This document shows, piece by piece, positions 50,219-61,608 of a stretch of 64,000 bases of DNA. The translations under genes were made by a program, and so were the position numbers. Every line of letters begins with the position of its first letter. Within the stretch, counting starts at the first letter, position 1. The stretch is from Laetiporus sulphureus 93-53 (lineage: Eukaryota > Basidiomycota > Agaricomycetes > Polyporales > Laetiporaceae), in contig NW_024468574.1 of the NCBI RefSeq assembly GCF_001632365.1, positions 105,464-169,463 of the forward strand, read 5' to 3'. A model generated the notes under the pieces. It saw nothing but the letters and a program-made list of their open reading frames with translations, made no database searches and had not been told where the DNA came from.

Positions 50219-52586
50219 TCACACCCACTTCTGTATCACGTCCGCGATTACGCTCATAGCATCTCCAGTGACATTCCACCCTTCTCCCGAGCTCTGGCCC
50301 CAAATCTGACTGTCCCAGGCCTCACCAATTGCCAGAAGCTCATCCGACAAGGCCGTGCTATCGTAGCTCGTCCCATTCTGCGTGATGTTCGCGAGGTACC
50401 AGACAAACGTCTGCCACCTGTCTAAGTAGTACGTGCCGACGAGCCCCGCCCACTGCTTCGACGCGTAGTCGTCGATTTCGCCGTCGGGGCCCCAAAGAGT
50501 GATTTGATTGCGCGCGTTGTATTCGAGGTAGTCGGCATAGGTGGTATTGCTCCCTGCTAAGCTGCGCGCGTCCGAGATCCAGTTGGCGAGAAGATAATTG
50601 TCGTTCGTCCAGAGTAGCGTGTCGATGTCAGAGAGGAGGGCGAGGAGCGGCGCGCCTGCTTCATTGATGGAGGCAGCGGTCGCGTCGGACGTCTCATACG
50701 CGGATATGAACGAATTGTATACGTCAATGAACCTGTTCGCGAGGAGCTGCCTTGCGACGTTCACGATGTCGTATGTGAATTCGGGTACATCTAAGAGAGC
50801 GGCATTCTGTGTTGCTGCTTCGACTAGATATTGCAGCGCGGGGACGATGGTGGTATTGGTATCATAGGGTATTTCAGTGCAGTGGTGGCCCGTGCGGTCT
50901 GTCAGTCCAGAGATGGCGGGGGCCAACTCGAATATGCTCTTGATCGTCGCTTGGGTGTCCGAGTTGGTGTTGCTGTAGACGGTCGTACTGAGGATCCTCC
51001 ATGCTTCCTGTGCAGCGGAAGGGAGGGAATCGACGTAGTACCGGCGGGCGACCCACTTCTCCGTGTACGAAGTGATGTTGATGGAGGTGGACGACCATGC
51101 CTGGTCGAGCAGGATGTCATATACGATCTCGTTCCCCTCCTGACCTTCCATAGTCAGGCCCATGCCCTTCATATTCGGCGACGCAGCAAGCGCCTCGAGC
51201 GGGCCAGTGACAAGCTCGGGGAGGTTGCCCTCTATGCCCATGTTCCCGCCATAGTCGTGCAGCTCGCACCAGACCCACTGCTTGCCATAGTACGAGTCCG
51301 TGCGCTGCCACTGCGGCTGCGCCTCGGAGTACAGGTCGAGCACGATCATGCTGTCATTACCGGGCACGCCGCCGAGGTACGCAGAGATGCGGTCGGACGT
51401 CCAGAAGGACTCGCTCGCGTAGAAGAGCCAGCCCTGCATCATCCAGACCGCCTCGGGGTCCGCGGCGCGCAGCGCGGCGAAGGTGTTCGTGGATATGTTG
51501 GTGAGGTAGCCAGTATCGCCGCTGTACGGGTTGTTCTCGTTGTACTGGTCGAGGGTGTAGATGTGCGTCAGGTTCGAGCCGTATGCCGCCTGCTGCTTTG
51601 AAATGAATGATTTCTGGAGCGTCGTGAAGAGAGGGTCGAATGGCTCGAGGAAGGACACGTCTGTGAGTGTGGATGGGAATCCGTCCCACTGGCTTCCGTT
51701 CACGATCGACGCGTTTGGATAGACCTGAGCCATAGCACGGGGAACGAAACCAGTGAATGCTGGCAACACCGGGGTCATCCCGAGCTCGTACATCCGCTGC
51801 ACGATCTGCTGCTGCAGGGCATACTGGTCGTCGATCCACTGTGTCGGCAAATCGCCGCCCCAGCTGCCTTGTATGTTACCGAAACGGTTCCACGCCTGGA
51901 ATGCGGACCCGGAGAGGAAAGAGGCGATGTCTGCGTCGCTGAGTCCTGCCTCCTGGAACACCTGGGTGAGGATGTATTCGTAGCCGACCCATGCCAGAGG
52001 CAGATTGACGCCGCGCAGAGCGAGCCAATCCAATTCCAGAGACCATTGGTCGAAATCCCAGAAAGCGGCTGTGTACGAGAAGGTGACAGTGTTGAAGAAG
52101 TATCTTTGATCAACGGATCAGCGTCGCGAACCACCAGTGCGTCATCGTTGGTCGGTGTTCGTACCTGTAAGGAACCACAGAGCTTCCATTGACAGGCTGG
52201 CCAACCGAGGGTAGGGTGGAAGGCAATTGACTGAGACGAGAACCTGTCCACCAGATGTCAACGCCGCCGTATTCCGTTACGTAGCTACGTTCTGCTGATC
52301 AGTTCGATGCATATCATCGTATATTATAGACCCACGTGTAGAGCCCTCTCGCGCACGCGATGACGGTTGTGCATTGGACCGTGATACTGCCGCTGGTACC
52401 TTCCGTGTCACTGATGACGAACGAGTCGCCGTCTCCTTCGATCAACGAGAACGTGAACGCGTCCTCATGCGCGGGCATCTGCCGCTGCACCAACGAGTAG
52501 ATTCCATCCAAGCTCGTAGTCGCCGCGTTCACGACAACTGCACCTACCACGGCCGCAGGCAGCAAGAGCTTGAGGGACCCGCGCAT
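50219..52586 (-). CDS. NAGLU: GH89 alpha-N-acetylglucosaminidase (NAGLU family)
   Basis: Three exons (52586-52336, 52284-52165, 52103-50219) give 751 residues. An N-terminal signal peptide (about 1-22) leads to the small alpha/beta domain, the TIM-barrel domain and the helical C-terminal domain of GH89. Visible landmarks are YGGVDIWWTGS, RYFFNTVTFSYTAAFWDFDQW, WLALRGVNLPLAWVGYE, the first catalytic glutamate in DQYNENNPYSGD, WCELHDYGGNMG and the second glutamate in GLTMEGQEGNEIVYD. Many Asn-x-Ser/Thr sites agree with secretion or vacuolar delivery. In animals the enzyme degrades heparan sulfate; the fungal substrate is unknown and may be an alpha-linked GlcNAc glycan. The intron 1 donor GTGGGT was chosen because it restores LYTYVTEYGG. 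Confidence 0.93.
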
Positions 52587-53546
52587 CTCCAGGGAAACTG
52601 CGCTTCATCTTCTATCGGCAGAGCAGACTTCATATACCTCACCATGCTCGGAAAAGAAGCCTTGTCATTAGCAAGCAGCCGAAATACTATACAGCCATTG
52701 ACGGCACCGTGGAAACGCAGCAGTAGTTCCATCAGGCTCGTTAGGGCTGCGAAGCAGACCCACATGCGTGCCATGTCTGGTTATGCGGACCCGCAACGAC
52801 GTGGAACGACGCATATGGACGCGACGACAGCGAATATGACACGTTCGTGGCCACCATGGGCGTCGTTCAATGCACCCGGTGCCAAGCGGCGAATGTGTGT
52901 CCTTCGTGGGCTTCATCGTCGGAAGTGTCTAAGTTTAGCACACACGGTCCGTGCGCTCGCGAAAAACCGCATCGTCCGACTAGTGCTATCAGAAGAAGCA
53001 TATTCGTCAGCCTAGCTGCCGCAAGCTTTACCTCACCTGCTATTTCGTAAAGATCCACAAGTACCCTTGCCGAGCATGCACGGAGGTAGCAGGCACGAGT
53101 GCGACGTCGACTTTGCAGGACCACTTGGTGAAAGAGGCTGATCAAGCACACAGTTCAACGAGTATAGCATGCATAGATAGTAGCCAGAGGGGCTGAAAGC
53201 CTGTCATTGATGGTAACATCGACAAGGAGAAGCGTACACGAAGAAAAAAAGTTGTCACAGGGATATGTCGACATGCCGCAATATGGAACAAGATGAATCA
53301 CGACACTTCCTAACCTGCTTAGCCGTAGCCATACTCTCGAGAGGACAGGACTCGGAGAGAGTCACTGGCACTGTCACGACGGTCGGGCAGTCTCACGTCG
53401 AGCAGCGTGGCATATCTCTCTGGGAGAGAAACGCAGACGCGCAAAGGGCGTGTTTTTATCCTCCTACGGCCGCTTGATGCCGAGAATTCCCACGACCAGA
53501 TTTTGGGCGGGCGCCAATTGTGCTCGCAGGCGAACCGACGACTGCG
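52587..53546. other. Divergent intergenic region, 960 bases
   Basis: Between the starts of the GH89 gene and uS15m. Frames overlapping here have no domain. No TATA box, repeat or RNA gene stands out. Confidence 0.4.
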
Positions 53547-54515
53547 ATGTTGAGAGCACGCCTCGCGCAATGTACGTTCGGTGAGATCCGTGTCTATCGT
53601 GTGCTGATTGAGATTTTCCAGGCTCGCGCTCTGTCGCGTCATCTTCGTCGAGCTCGGCATGTCCTGCGTCCCTGCACACCTCCGCCGTCCTCCAGGTCTC
53701 CCTCGCGCACAGGCGTAAATCCCGCGCGACCCAGCAGGCGAACATTCAAAAGCGCAAGGAGCGCGAGCTCGCCGCGACAGGCACCCGGCCGCACGTCGTG
53801 CTCGGCCATCGCCCTGGGGACGAGGCCAAATGGAAGAGCTGCGACCTCGCGAAGATCATCATCACCGAGGAGGACATTTTCAGTGCACCGATGCCGCCGG
53901 CGAGTGCGGAACCCGGCAAGGAGCTGCAGATTCCGGAGTATATGAACTTTGGGATGGGCGAGCGGGAGAAGGAAATGTTGTTTGATGTCTTGCCGCAGCT
54001 GACGATCGAAGGGCACTTCCAGGCCAGGGAAGAGAACCCGGAAGGGTTCAGGGACCTCCGGGAGCGGCTGGACTTGGTATCTCAGAGTGCGGATATGGCG
54101 GAAGCATCGAAGAGAACATTCTTTGCGCGGCTGGTGGATTTGCGAAACGCGAATGCCAGGGGAATTGCGTTTGAGAACCGCAAGCGCATCGTGGAGGCGT
54201 TCTCAGAGCCAGACAAACCCAACGATACGGGTCGACCCGAGGTTCAAGGTGCGTATATGCCGCTGTCCACGGTGGACCTCACTAAGCTTTTTATTTCTTG
54301 CAGCGTCAATTCTGACATTCAGAATACGGAGCATATGGCACCACCTAATAAGGTCTAAGAGAGACGTCAGCAGTCGTCGAAGTTTGCGGCTCTTGGTGCA
54401 TCAACGAGCAAAGGTCCTCAAGTACCTAAAGAGATTGGACCGAGATCGGTATGATAGAGTGCTTGAGAGGCTTGGACTGGAGCCGGGGAGTGTCGAGGGG
54501 GAGCTTGTAGTATGA
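53547..54515 (+). CDS. MRPS28: Mitochondrial small-subunit ribosomal protein uS15m
   Basis: Three exons (53547-53571, 53622-54248, 54304-54515) encode 287 residues. The start region (MLRARLAQ, then a Ser/Ala-rich stretch and SLHTSAVLQ) is a mitochondrial import sequence. A fungus-specific middle part is rich in charged residues. The C-terminal uS15 domain has ILTFRIRSIWHHL, RRSLRLLVHQRAKVLKYL and DRYDRVLERLGLEPGSVEG, matching fungal MRPS28 proteins. It binds small-subunit rRNA early in assembly. The first exon holds only 25 bases. The last two residues before the stop are Val-Val, as in relatives. Confidence 0.92.
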
Positions 54516-55783
54516 TGTGGTGTACATTTCTTTATCTGTGTGGGGAAGGTAAGAGTCAAATGTGTGCCGGTAGTAACCAGCTTTGAGATGCTTATGTTGG
54601 CGAATATATGGTTGTCAAGGTTCAGGCACCACATTACGGAGTAGGCCGGGCTGCATAAGCGATGCATACTGATTAACTTACTATTCAATTCTGAGACGTT
54701 GTGGAGGAGATACGATTTAATATCTATAATTCGCCACGATTACTTATTCTTCTTTCTCAGCAGTAGATCAGAATAAGCATAAGATCCATGTACAATCCCC
54801 CGACTCTACCAGCATCCGATACGGCACGGACAGACGAGAAGATAGGGAGACGTAGGTGTGAAGAGGCCCGCGGTGACGATCGCGCGTCCGAGAGTGGCGG
54901 ACTGTGACTCGTAAATTCGATCTCCCGCGGAGGATCGAACACACCAGCCAATCGTTTGGACGTACCGGGGACGATGTCTGTCACCGCTGACGCGGCCCCA
55001 CTCTTCTTTTCTTTATGTCTCTTCTTATTTCCTTAAATGTCAAGGATGTTACCATATTTAGCAAGTTCTCACGCGATTGTCTCCCCATCAATCGAAGACT
55101 CCACCTCTGAGCTATCTGTACGATTTCCTGCCCCTCAGATGTATATAAAGGCATCCTCCCGCCTACGAATGGAGCAGCTTTTCCCCCCTGGACTTTACTC
55201 ACACTCTCGGATTGGCAAAGTCGGCTGGCAACGCGCGACGTCTTCGGATTAACCAAGTGTATCAAGTTTTTAGAGTTCTATCATTCACTCGCGTCGTCAT
55301 TCTCTGGGCTACGCTCTAGGCGACGTATGCAATTCGACCAGTCCGGTATCTACGTCGAGGACCCATCGAACGCTTCTGCACATACAGGATCTCTAGTCTA
55401 CCGCAGTAAACACCTCCTCAACGTCTGAATCTTCCTGACCTCCATGCTGAAATGACATATGTGTACCAGTATAGTCCAGCTACAGCTGTATTTCACGAGC
55501 TTCTGCGACGGGTCAAGCTCACGCGACCCGCCACTTTGTAGGGGTGCGCGTCGGATTAACGGTCGACTCGTTTTGCTTGTCTTCCCTGAGTTTAACCTGC
55601 TCGTTGCTCTCCCCGTGGTGGGGAACACTACACCTGCCATAAATGGGTTGAGCGGGGGAGTAAGGGGGTGGTAGCGCTCGTGATCGAGGTCGGGACTGGC
55701 AGCGACCGCCAGCCACAGGCTCGCGGTCACCCACAGAACGCGACCGTGACCAGGGCCCGGCCTTAGTCAATATCATCCCACCT
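54516..55783. other. Intergenic region, 1.27 kb
   Basis: Downstream of uS15m and upstream of the Rho exchange factor. A 94-codon frame on the minus strand (54981-55265) has no recognisable domain and is not annotated. Nothing else is seen. Confidence 0.4.
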
Positions 55784-58777
55784 ATGGCTGCAGGTGCGAA
55801 ATGTCTCTCTCTCAACCTCGCGTCCGAGTCTGCACACTCAAAGTGTCGAGCCATCACAGTCTCCACTCCGCCGCCGGCCTCCATGGTCGACTTCCCCTCG
55901 TCCTCCGAGTCCCACCTCTCCTCCAGCCTGAGCAATTCCGACGTTCATCATTCGCGGCTTCCGCACCTCCCTTTCCGGCGCATCTCGCTGCCTTCTGCAC
56001 CAAATTTGCTGCATCGACAGTCGATTGTGAGCACCGCGTCCTTCGACTCGCTGCCTGAGGAGGGAGTCAAGCCCGTGGCGCCCGTGCCCGCCTTCACCCC
56101 GGCGGTCATTCGAAACGCCACCAAACCACCCAGACACAGGCCGTCGTCGCTGGATATTGCGCGGAAGGCCCCGCGGAGGAGCCAGATGCGTCCGGTTAAT
56201 GAGCGGAGGGAGGCGAAGCGGAAGAAGGTCATCAATGAACTTCATGAAACGGAGAAGTCATATGTTGATGGATTGGAACTAATTTATTCTGTGAGTCGTT
56301 CGTGATCATCATATGTGTGCACACTCATGATTCCGTAGCATTTCTTGACCCCTATCATTGCATCTCTGGACACGCCCGAGCAACTGCTTGATCGCTCTGA
56401 GCTCACATCCATCTTCTCAAATTTCATCGACATCTGGAATCTACATCGCTCGTTCTACACTACACTCACCACCTTTCTTGAGACATCCGCATCTGCACAT
56501 CCAGACGAGCCTCCACCCCTCTCACCAGTGCTGCTCGCGCATTTCCCCTACCTATCACTATACACGCCATTTGTCACCTCTTTCTCTGACGCTTTGACTG
56601 CTTACTCGTACCTGCTCTCTACGCACCACACCTTTGCAGAGTTCATATCGCGCCAGGAAGCAGACCCGCGCTGCGGCAAGCTCAAATTCCGAGACTGGCT
56701 CCTGACCATCGTCCAGAGGTGTCCACGGTATCTTCTCCTCTTGAAGGATCTAATTAGCTGCACCGATCCAGACGACCCAGAGTACGCACAGCTCACCGCC
56801 GTACACACGCTCGTTGCCAAAAGTGAGGAACAATCAAGATTTGATGACGTCCCGCAGCATCTCATAATGAACGCGCTCGCTGACGTATCCTCTCTCTCCA
56901 GTCACCTCTTCCCTCGACACCTCGCTCCACACGCACGCGCAGATCCTCTCCCTCCTCGCGCTCCAGCGCAACACCGCCCACCTCCCCTTCCCGCTCATCT
57001 CGCCCGGGCGAACGTTCCTCAAGCGCGCGCCACTGCTGCAGCTCGAGGGCTCCACGCCAAAGGAGCGCGAGTTCCTGCTCTTCTCCGACTGCATCATGTG
57101 GCTCGCGAGCGCGGACGGCGATGGACTCCTGGACAAGCTCGAGGCGGTCAGCGGGCACCCGCCGCTCATGCGCACGCGCAGCAAGAGCGACGCGGATATG
57201 CCCCTAGCGGCGGAGGCACTGAAGCACAAGGAGTCGATGCTGGGGTTTAGGATTCATTATCATCATCACCATCCGAGGCGGAAGGTGAGGCGTGCGAGCA
57301 GCGCGGCGGACGAGAGGTGGGTGTATAAGGGCCATGTGGACCTCGTCGACGTCGATGTGGTTGTGACTACGCCCCGCGAGCCTGGAGAGGAGAGGCGGTT
57401 TGAGATTCTCAGCCCGCAGCAGTCGTTTGCTGTCTATGCAGGTTCGTACAGCACCATTACTGCATTTATGTGTATTGGTACATCTCTCAACGTTATCGCA
57501 GGAAGTGAAGAGGAGCGCGACGAGTGGAGCACTGCCATTCGAAATGCAAAATCCTCTCTGCTCGTTTCGCTGAATGTGATGCAGCCCAACTCGACCTTGA
57601 CGTCCTCCTCTTCGACGAATCATCTCCGGCGCACGCTCCAAGCGCTGCCGTATTCTCCTGACGAGGATGCACGTCGGCCCAAGCGAGGCAGAGTGGACCA
57701 CTTTGTTCCGGCGATTTGGATTCCGGACGGAAAGTCGCAGAGCTGTATGCGCTGTGGACGGACGTTTGGCTGGCGCAGGAGGCGGCATCACTGTAGGCTG
57801 TGTGGTCGATGCGTTTGTGGCAGCTGTTCAAGCAAGGTGAGTTTATGCCACAAAACTAAGTCGATTGTTGATACGATATGGCCACGCCTCAGGAGTTTTT
57901 CATAATAGACGAGACGACCAAAGATACTAGGGAGCAACATAAGCCAGCGCGCGCATGCGACGCATGCTACGAGTCTGTCTTCCCATTGCTCGAGCCTGCG
58001 CGAGAGGCTTCAACAGCATCGGGCACCACCCATTCCCACCTCACGCTCTCCGGCCTCAAGTCGATGCCTTCTCTCGTCTTCGACCGGACCCCTTCCGCGC
58101 TGATGGCCATCGACGTCGACAGCCCGAGGAGCGCCAAACGTGTGCTGGCTCGGATTGACGATGAGCATGGCATGGCGGACAGCGCCGACGCAGGTCCGTC
58201 TGTGTCCGCAATCAGAGTGAAGCCGTCAGCGCGGCCGAGGAGCTATATCCACATCCTAGAGGACTTTCACGAGTTCGGAGAAACGTCGGCGCCGCCCTCG
58301 GCCAGCACGAGCTTCTCGCGATACAGCTCGATGATAGGGGGGCGGGACGGGCACTGCGAGGAAGAAGAAGTGGCAGCAGTGGAGAGTGCGTTTACGGAGA
58401 TGGAATCGCCCAGCCGGACGACGACAGGGACGGGGACGACGACCGAGTCGAGCTTTCCGCCGACGCCGAAGCGCGAGAACACGGTGCGGAGGCATAAGCG
58501 GTTCTCGCTGCCCGCAATCGCGCTGCAGACCAACCCTGTACATGCGCGCTCGAACCTCGTCGGGGAGGGCAGCGCGCGGCGGATCTCGCTCGTATTGGGT
58601 AAGGGCGAGCCGTTGGGGCATGCGCGTGCAGATGGCGATGGGGATGTTGGTGCAGATGGCGATGGCGATGGCAGTGGTGATGGTGGTGGAGAGGAGCGCG
58701 GGCGGCGCGCGTCAGGGCATGGGATCGCGGCCGGGATGCTGACAGAGCTGTTGGGGAGGGTGAGGGGCTCGTCGTGA
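55784..58777 (+). CDS. DH-PH-FYVE Rho guanine nucleotide exchange factor
   Basis: Five exons (55784-56290, 56339-56822, 56902-57441, 57502-57836, 57893-58777) encode 916 residues. A Ser-rich N-terminus leads to the DH (RhoGEF) domain, about residues 140-350, opening with KKVINELHETEKSYVDGLELIY and containing WLLTIVQRCPRYLLLLKDL. A PH domain (about 350-550) begins after the LISPGRTFLKRAPLLQLEG segment. The FYVE finger (about 585-650) shows CMRCGRTFGW, the phosphoinositide-binding RRRRHHCRLCGRCVC and a final CDAC pair. The order resembles animal FGD proteins that activate Cdc42. It likely links PI3P-bearing endosomes to a Rho-family GTPase. The C-terminus is disordered, with an Asp-Gly repeat. 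A later Met (55883) is a possible start. Confidence 0.92.
58620..58695 (+). repeat. Imperfect GATGGC/GATGGT hexamer repeat in coding sequence
   Basis: A short run of GATGG-type units within the last exon of the Rho exchange factor encodes alternating Asp and Gly in the disordered tail. It is the only clear coding microsatellite in the window and could vary in length between strains. Confidence 0.55.
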
Positions 58778-59779
58778 GCGGCGCGGAGCCTGGAGGGTGA
58801 CAACTGTTTGGAGTTCTTGATGTTGTGCATTCGTGCATTGCATTTCCAGGACTGTGCTTCTTGTATCGTCAGCATGCATTCATCGTGTACTAAAAGTATT
58901 CTTGTGAATATTGTAGTAAACACCATTAGAATGTGGACTGAAATGAGTTATAAGCTCTGCTAGATATGTTGTTACGCACATTTTGTGTTCCACCGAGACG
59001 TTGTACCGTCGGGAAGAGCAAAGCGCTGATCTCCTTTGCCATGTATGTACAGAGATGCGCAGAAGAATCTGGTGCGAATATGACCGTGTGATCGGGAGAA
59101 CTAGGTTCTGGTCTGCGAAATTGATGATGCCCAGCATTTCACCAATTTGCAGAATCCCAAATTCTATCATTCCAATAGGTTTACTTTCAAGTCAGTCAAC
59201 TGAACGCTATGTAGACCTCCGCTGTTCTCGCAGCTGCAAATGAGTTAGTCTGCCGCCCACCTGCCACACGGTGGCGACCCGGGTCCGCAGTATGCGCCCA
59301 CCACCTGTTGCAAGACTCGCTGGAGCCGAAATATGGGTGCGGGCATCTGTCAAGTGCTCGAGCCATGAATGACGCATGAATGCATGGTGAGGCGCTGGAC
59401 ACGTTAAGAGACTGGAGTAGGGACTACCCGGATGATTGTGCCCGTACTTTTTGGCTTTATGGGCGGCATGAACCTATCGCTGGCGGTGAGCAAGATATAT
59501 ACCTCTCAGTGACGTATTACTCGTGGAGGGTAAGTGATATTCTGCGTTGGCCTAGGTTCAGCTGCGCACAGTTATCAATTCTCTCGCAGATCAATGAGCT
59601 CGAAAGAGCCATACACTGTCAGCTGATGCAAAGATTGGCGCGTTTTTGCGCAGCTGCAGGATGATATCCTAATACATGTTCGCAGACGACGGACATGTCT
59701 GTGATGCGCCTACGCCACTGTCAGCCGAGTCGCCATATATTGCGTTCCCCTTAAAGACGCTCTCCTAAAGTTCTTCGCT
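58778..59779. other. Intergenic region, 1.0 kb
   Basis: Between two genes on the plus strand. A CATATATTG element near 59733 is about 45 bases before the next start codon and may be its TATA element. Nothing else is recognised. Confidence 0.4.
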
Positions 59780-61608
59780 ATGACGCTCCCCTGGATGCCA
59801 TCATACAGACGGCCCACCGGGGCGTACGAACTCCTCCCCGCCCCGCGTCCTCATGCAAAAACGTCGTCGTGCCGGCGGTCATGCCACATTCCGCGCTGGG
59901 CAAAGATCGCTGCGGTCGTTTTCCTGCTCATAGCCGTATTTCTGATCAGGCGAAAATGGGTCCGTGGGCTGATACTGCCGTGGAGCGACGAGGGCATGCC
60001 GCCGCTGTACTCGGAGTATCATGCGCACGAACTCGGCCTACCGCAACACCGACTCGATAGCGACGTCCAGCCTGCTGGCGCAAACACCAAGTACTTGTGG
60101 GTCGCAAATCACGTTTGGAGTAAATTGCTCGCTTCCTCATCCCTTACGGGTCGCTGATCATGTCGCCTCAGGGTCTGGATGGGGGAACGCAATGCAAGAA
60201 CAGTTATTGAACCATTACATAGCCTACCGCGCTGGTCGCTCGTGCGTGGTGAAAAGACATTTGCTGCGCGTATGGCCCAGCTTACCCACACGTGAGAATC
60301 TAGCTTCGTCTTCGGCAACTATACCTGGTGGAGGCACGGCCTATATTCGTCCTGGAACGGCAAGCCAATCCCCGCGCAAATCCCCTACAGCGCGCTGATC
60401 CAAGGTGAGCAGGAATTCGCATGTTCTCTTGAGTGAGACCATGTTGATCACTATGACCACAGGTCCCACTGTGGGTGCGCCGATGCGCACGGATCCCACG
60501 GCGCCGCTTGCGGTTGTGAAAGAGTTCTGGGACGAGGTCTGCCCGCATCCTGTGGTGGTCCGGAGCACAGACGTCGTCAAAATGCTCGGCGGCAGGACTA
60601 CCACCGCGGAACTGTTGATCGACAAGTGGGTAGAGATGCTCAACTCCATCGAGAGCCCGTGCGTGGAGGTCAAGCGCAGTTCGCCGTCAACATTCGACAT
60701 ATAGTGGGAGATCCTAATAATCTTGAGCGTGTGAGCGTGGCTGATTGGAATCACTTTGAAGCGTCTTCGGTGACCCTGACCGGCTGCTCGATGCCTGGCC
60801 CGGATTCTCCACATCACCCATCCTGACCGAGTTTGGCTGGGCTCCCCTCGTCGAGCGCGCCTTCGATGCAAATCGCGAGACCATCTCTCCTTTTATCACC
60901 GGTGAACCATATCTTTCACTGACGCCCTTCACCGGGACAGGCGCCGAGCGCTACACGACCATCCGCGGCCTGCTCGCGCTACACGTGCGCCGCGGAGACT
61001 TTGAAGAGCACTGCCGGAATCTTGCCGACTGGGACGCGGGATACACGGGGTACAACGCCTTCCCTGCGCTACCAGACAAGTTCGTCAAGCCGCGCGGCGT
61101 CTCACGGGACGAGAAGCGCGAGTTCTACAGGGAGCACTGCTATCCGAGCGTCGAGGAGATCGTGCGGCGTGCCGAGGAGGTGCGCAGGACGCAGGCGGGG
61201 CGGGGGCTGCGGAGCGTGTATGTGATGACGAACGCGCCGGCGTCGTGGGTGGAGGAGCTGAAGGCGGCGTTGCACGCGACGAGGCATTGGACGCATGTTG
61301 CGAGCAGCAGGGATTTGGTGCTGAGCGAGGAGCAGAAACATGTCGCGCAGGCGGTGGATATGCTCGTGGGCGAGCGGGCGCAGGTGGTCGTAGGCAACGG
61401 GGTACGTGCGCGCATTCGTGAGCTCTTCTCTCGTACATGTGCTGACGCCTGATGCCCGCTCGCGGCAAAGTTCTCCAGCCTGACCGGACAGATCACCATG
61501 CTGCGGATGGCGAATGGCGTTTCGCCCGACACGAACCGACATTGGCGACCTGCCGAGTACGTGGACTCGGAGCAGCCTTCAGGTCCTTGGGAACGCGGTG
61601 GGTCGTAG
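59780..61608 (+). CDS. O-fucosyltransferase-like type II membrane protein
   Basis: Six exons (59780-60119, 60172-60241, 60304-60404, 60463-60703, 60762-61401, 61471-61608) give 509 residues. A single membrane segment (about residues 40-56) follows a short basic cytosolic tail, so the domain faces the secretory lumen. The catalytic part carries SGWGNAMQEQLLNHYIAYRAGR, FVFGNYTWW, FGDPDRLLDAWPGF, the nucleotide-sugar loop LALHVRRGDFEEHC (Arg-Arg-Gly-Asp near 326-329) and a C-terminal FSSLTGQITMLRMANG. These fit the GDP-fucose O-fucosyltransferase-like fold widespread in agaricomycetes. Donor and acceptor are not established. The fourth intron opens with GTGGGA just before an in-frame TAG and restores the conserved frame. 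Confidence 0.8.

Noticed and set aside
54981..55265. 94-codon minus-strand frame upstream of the Rho exchange factor
   Set aside because: No homology pattern and overlaps a likely promoter region.
60660..60770. Apparent frameshift and stop in the O-fucosyltransferase-like gene
   Set aside because: A 58-base intron (60704-60761) with GT-AG ends removes the TAG and restores the conserved FGDPDRLL frame, so the gene is intact.
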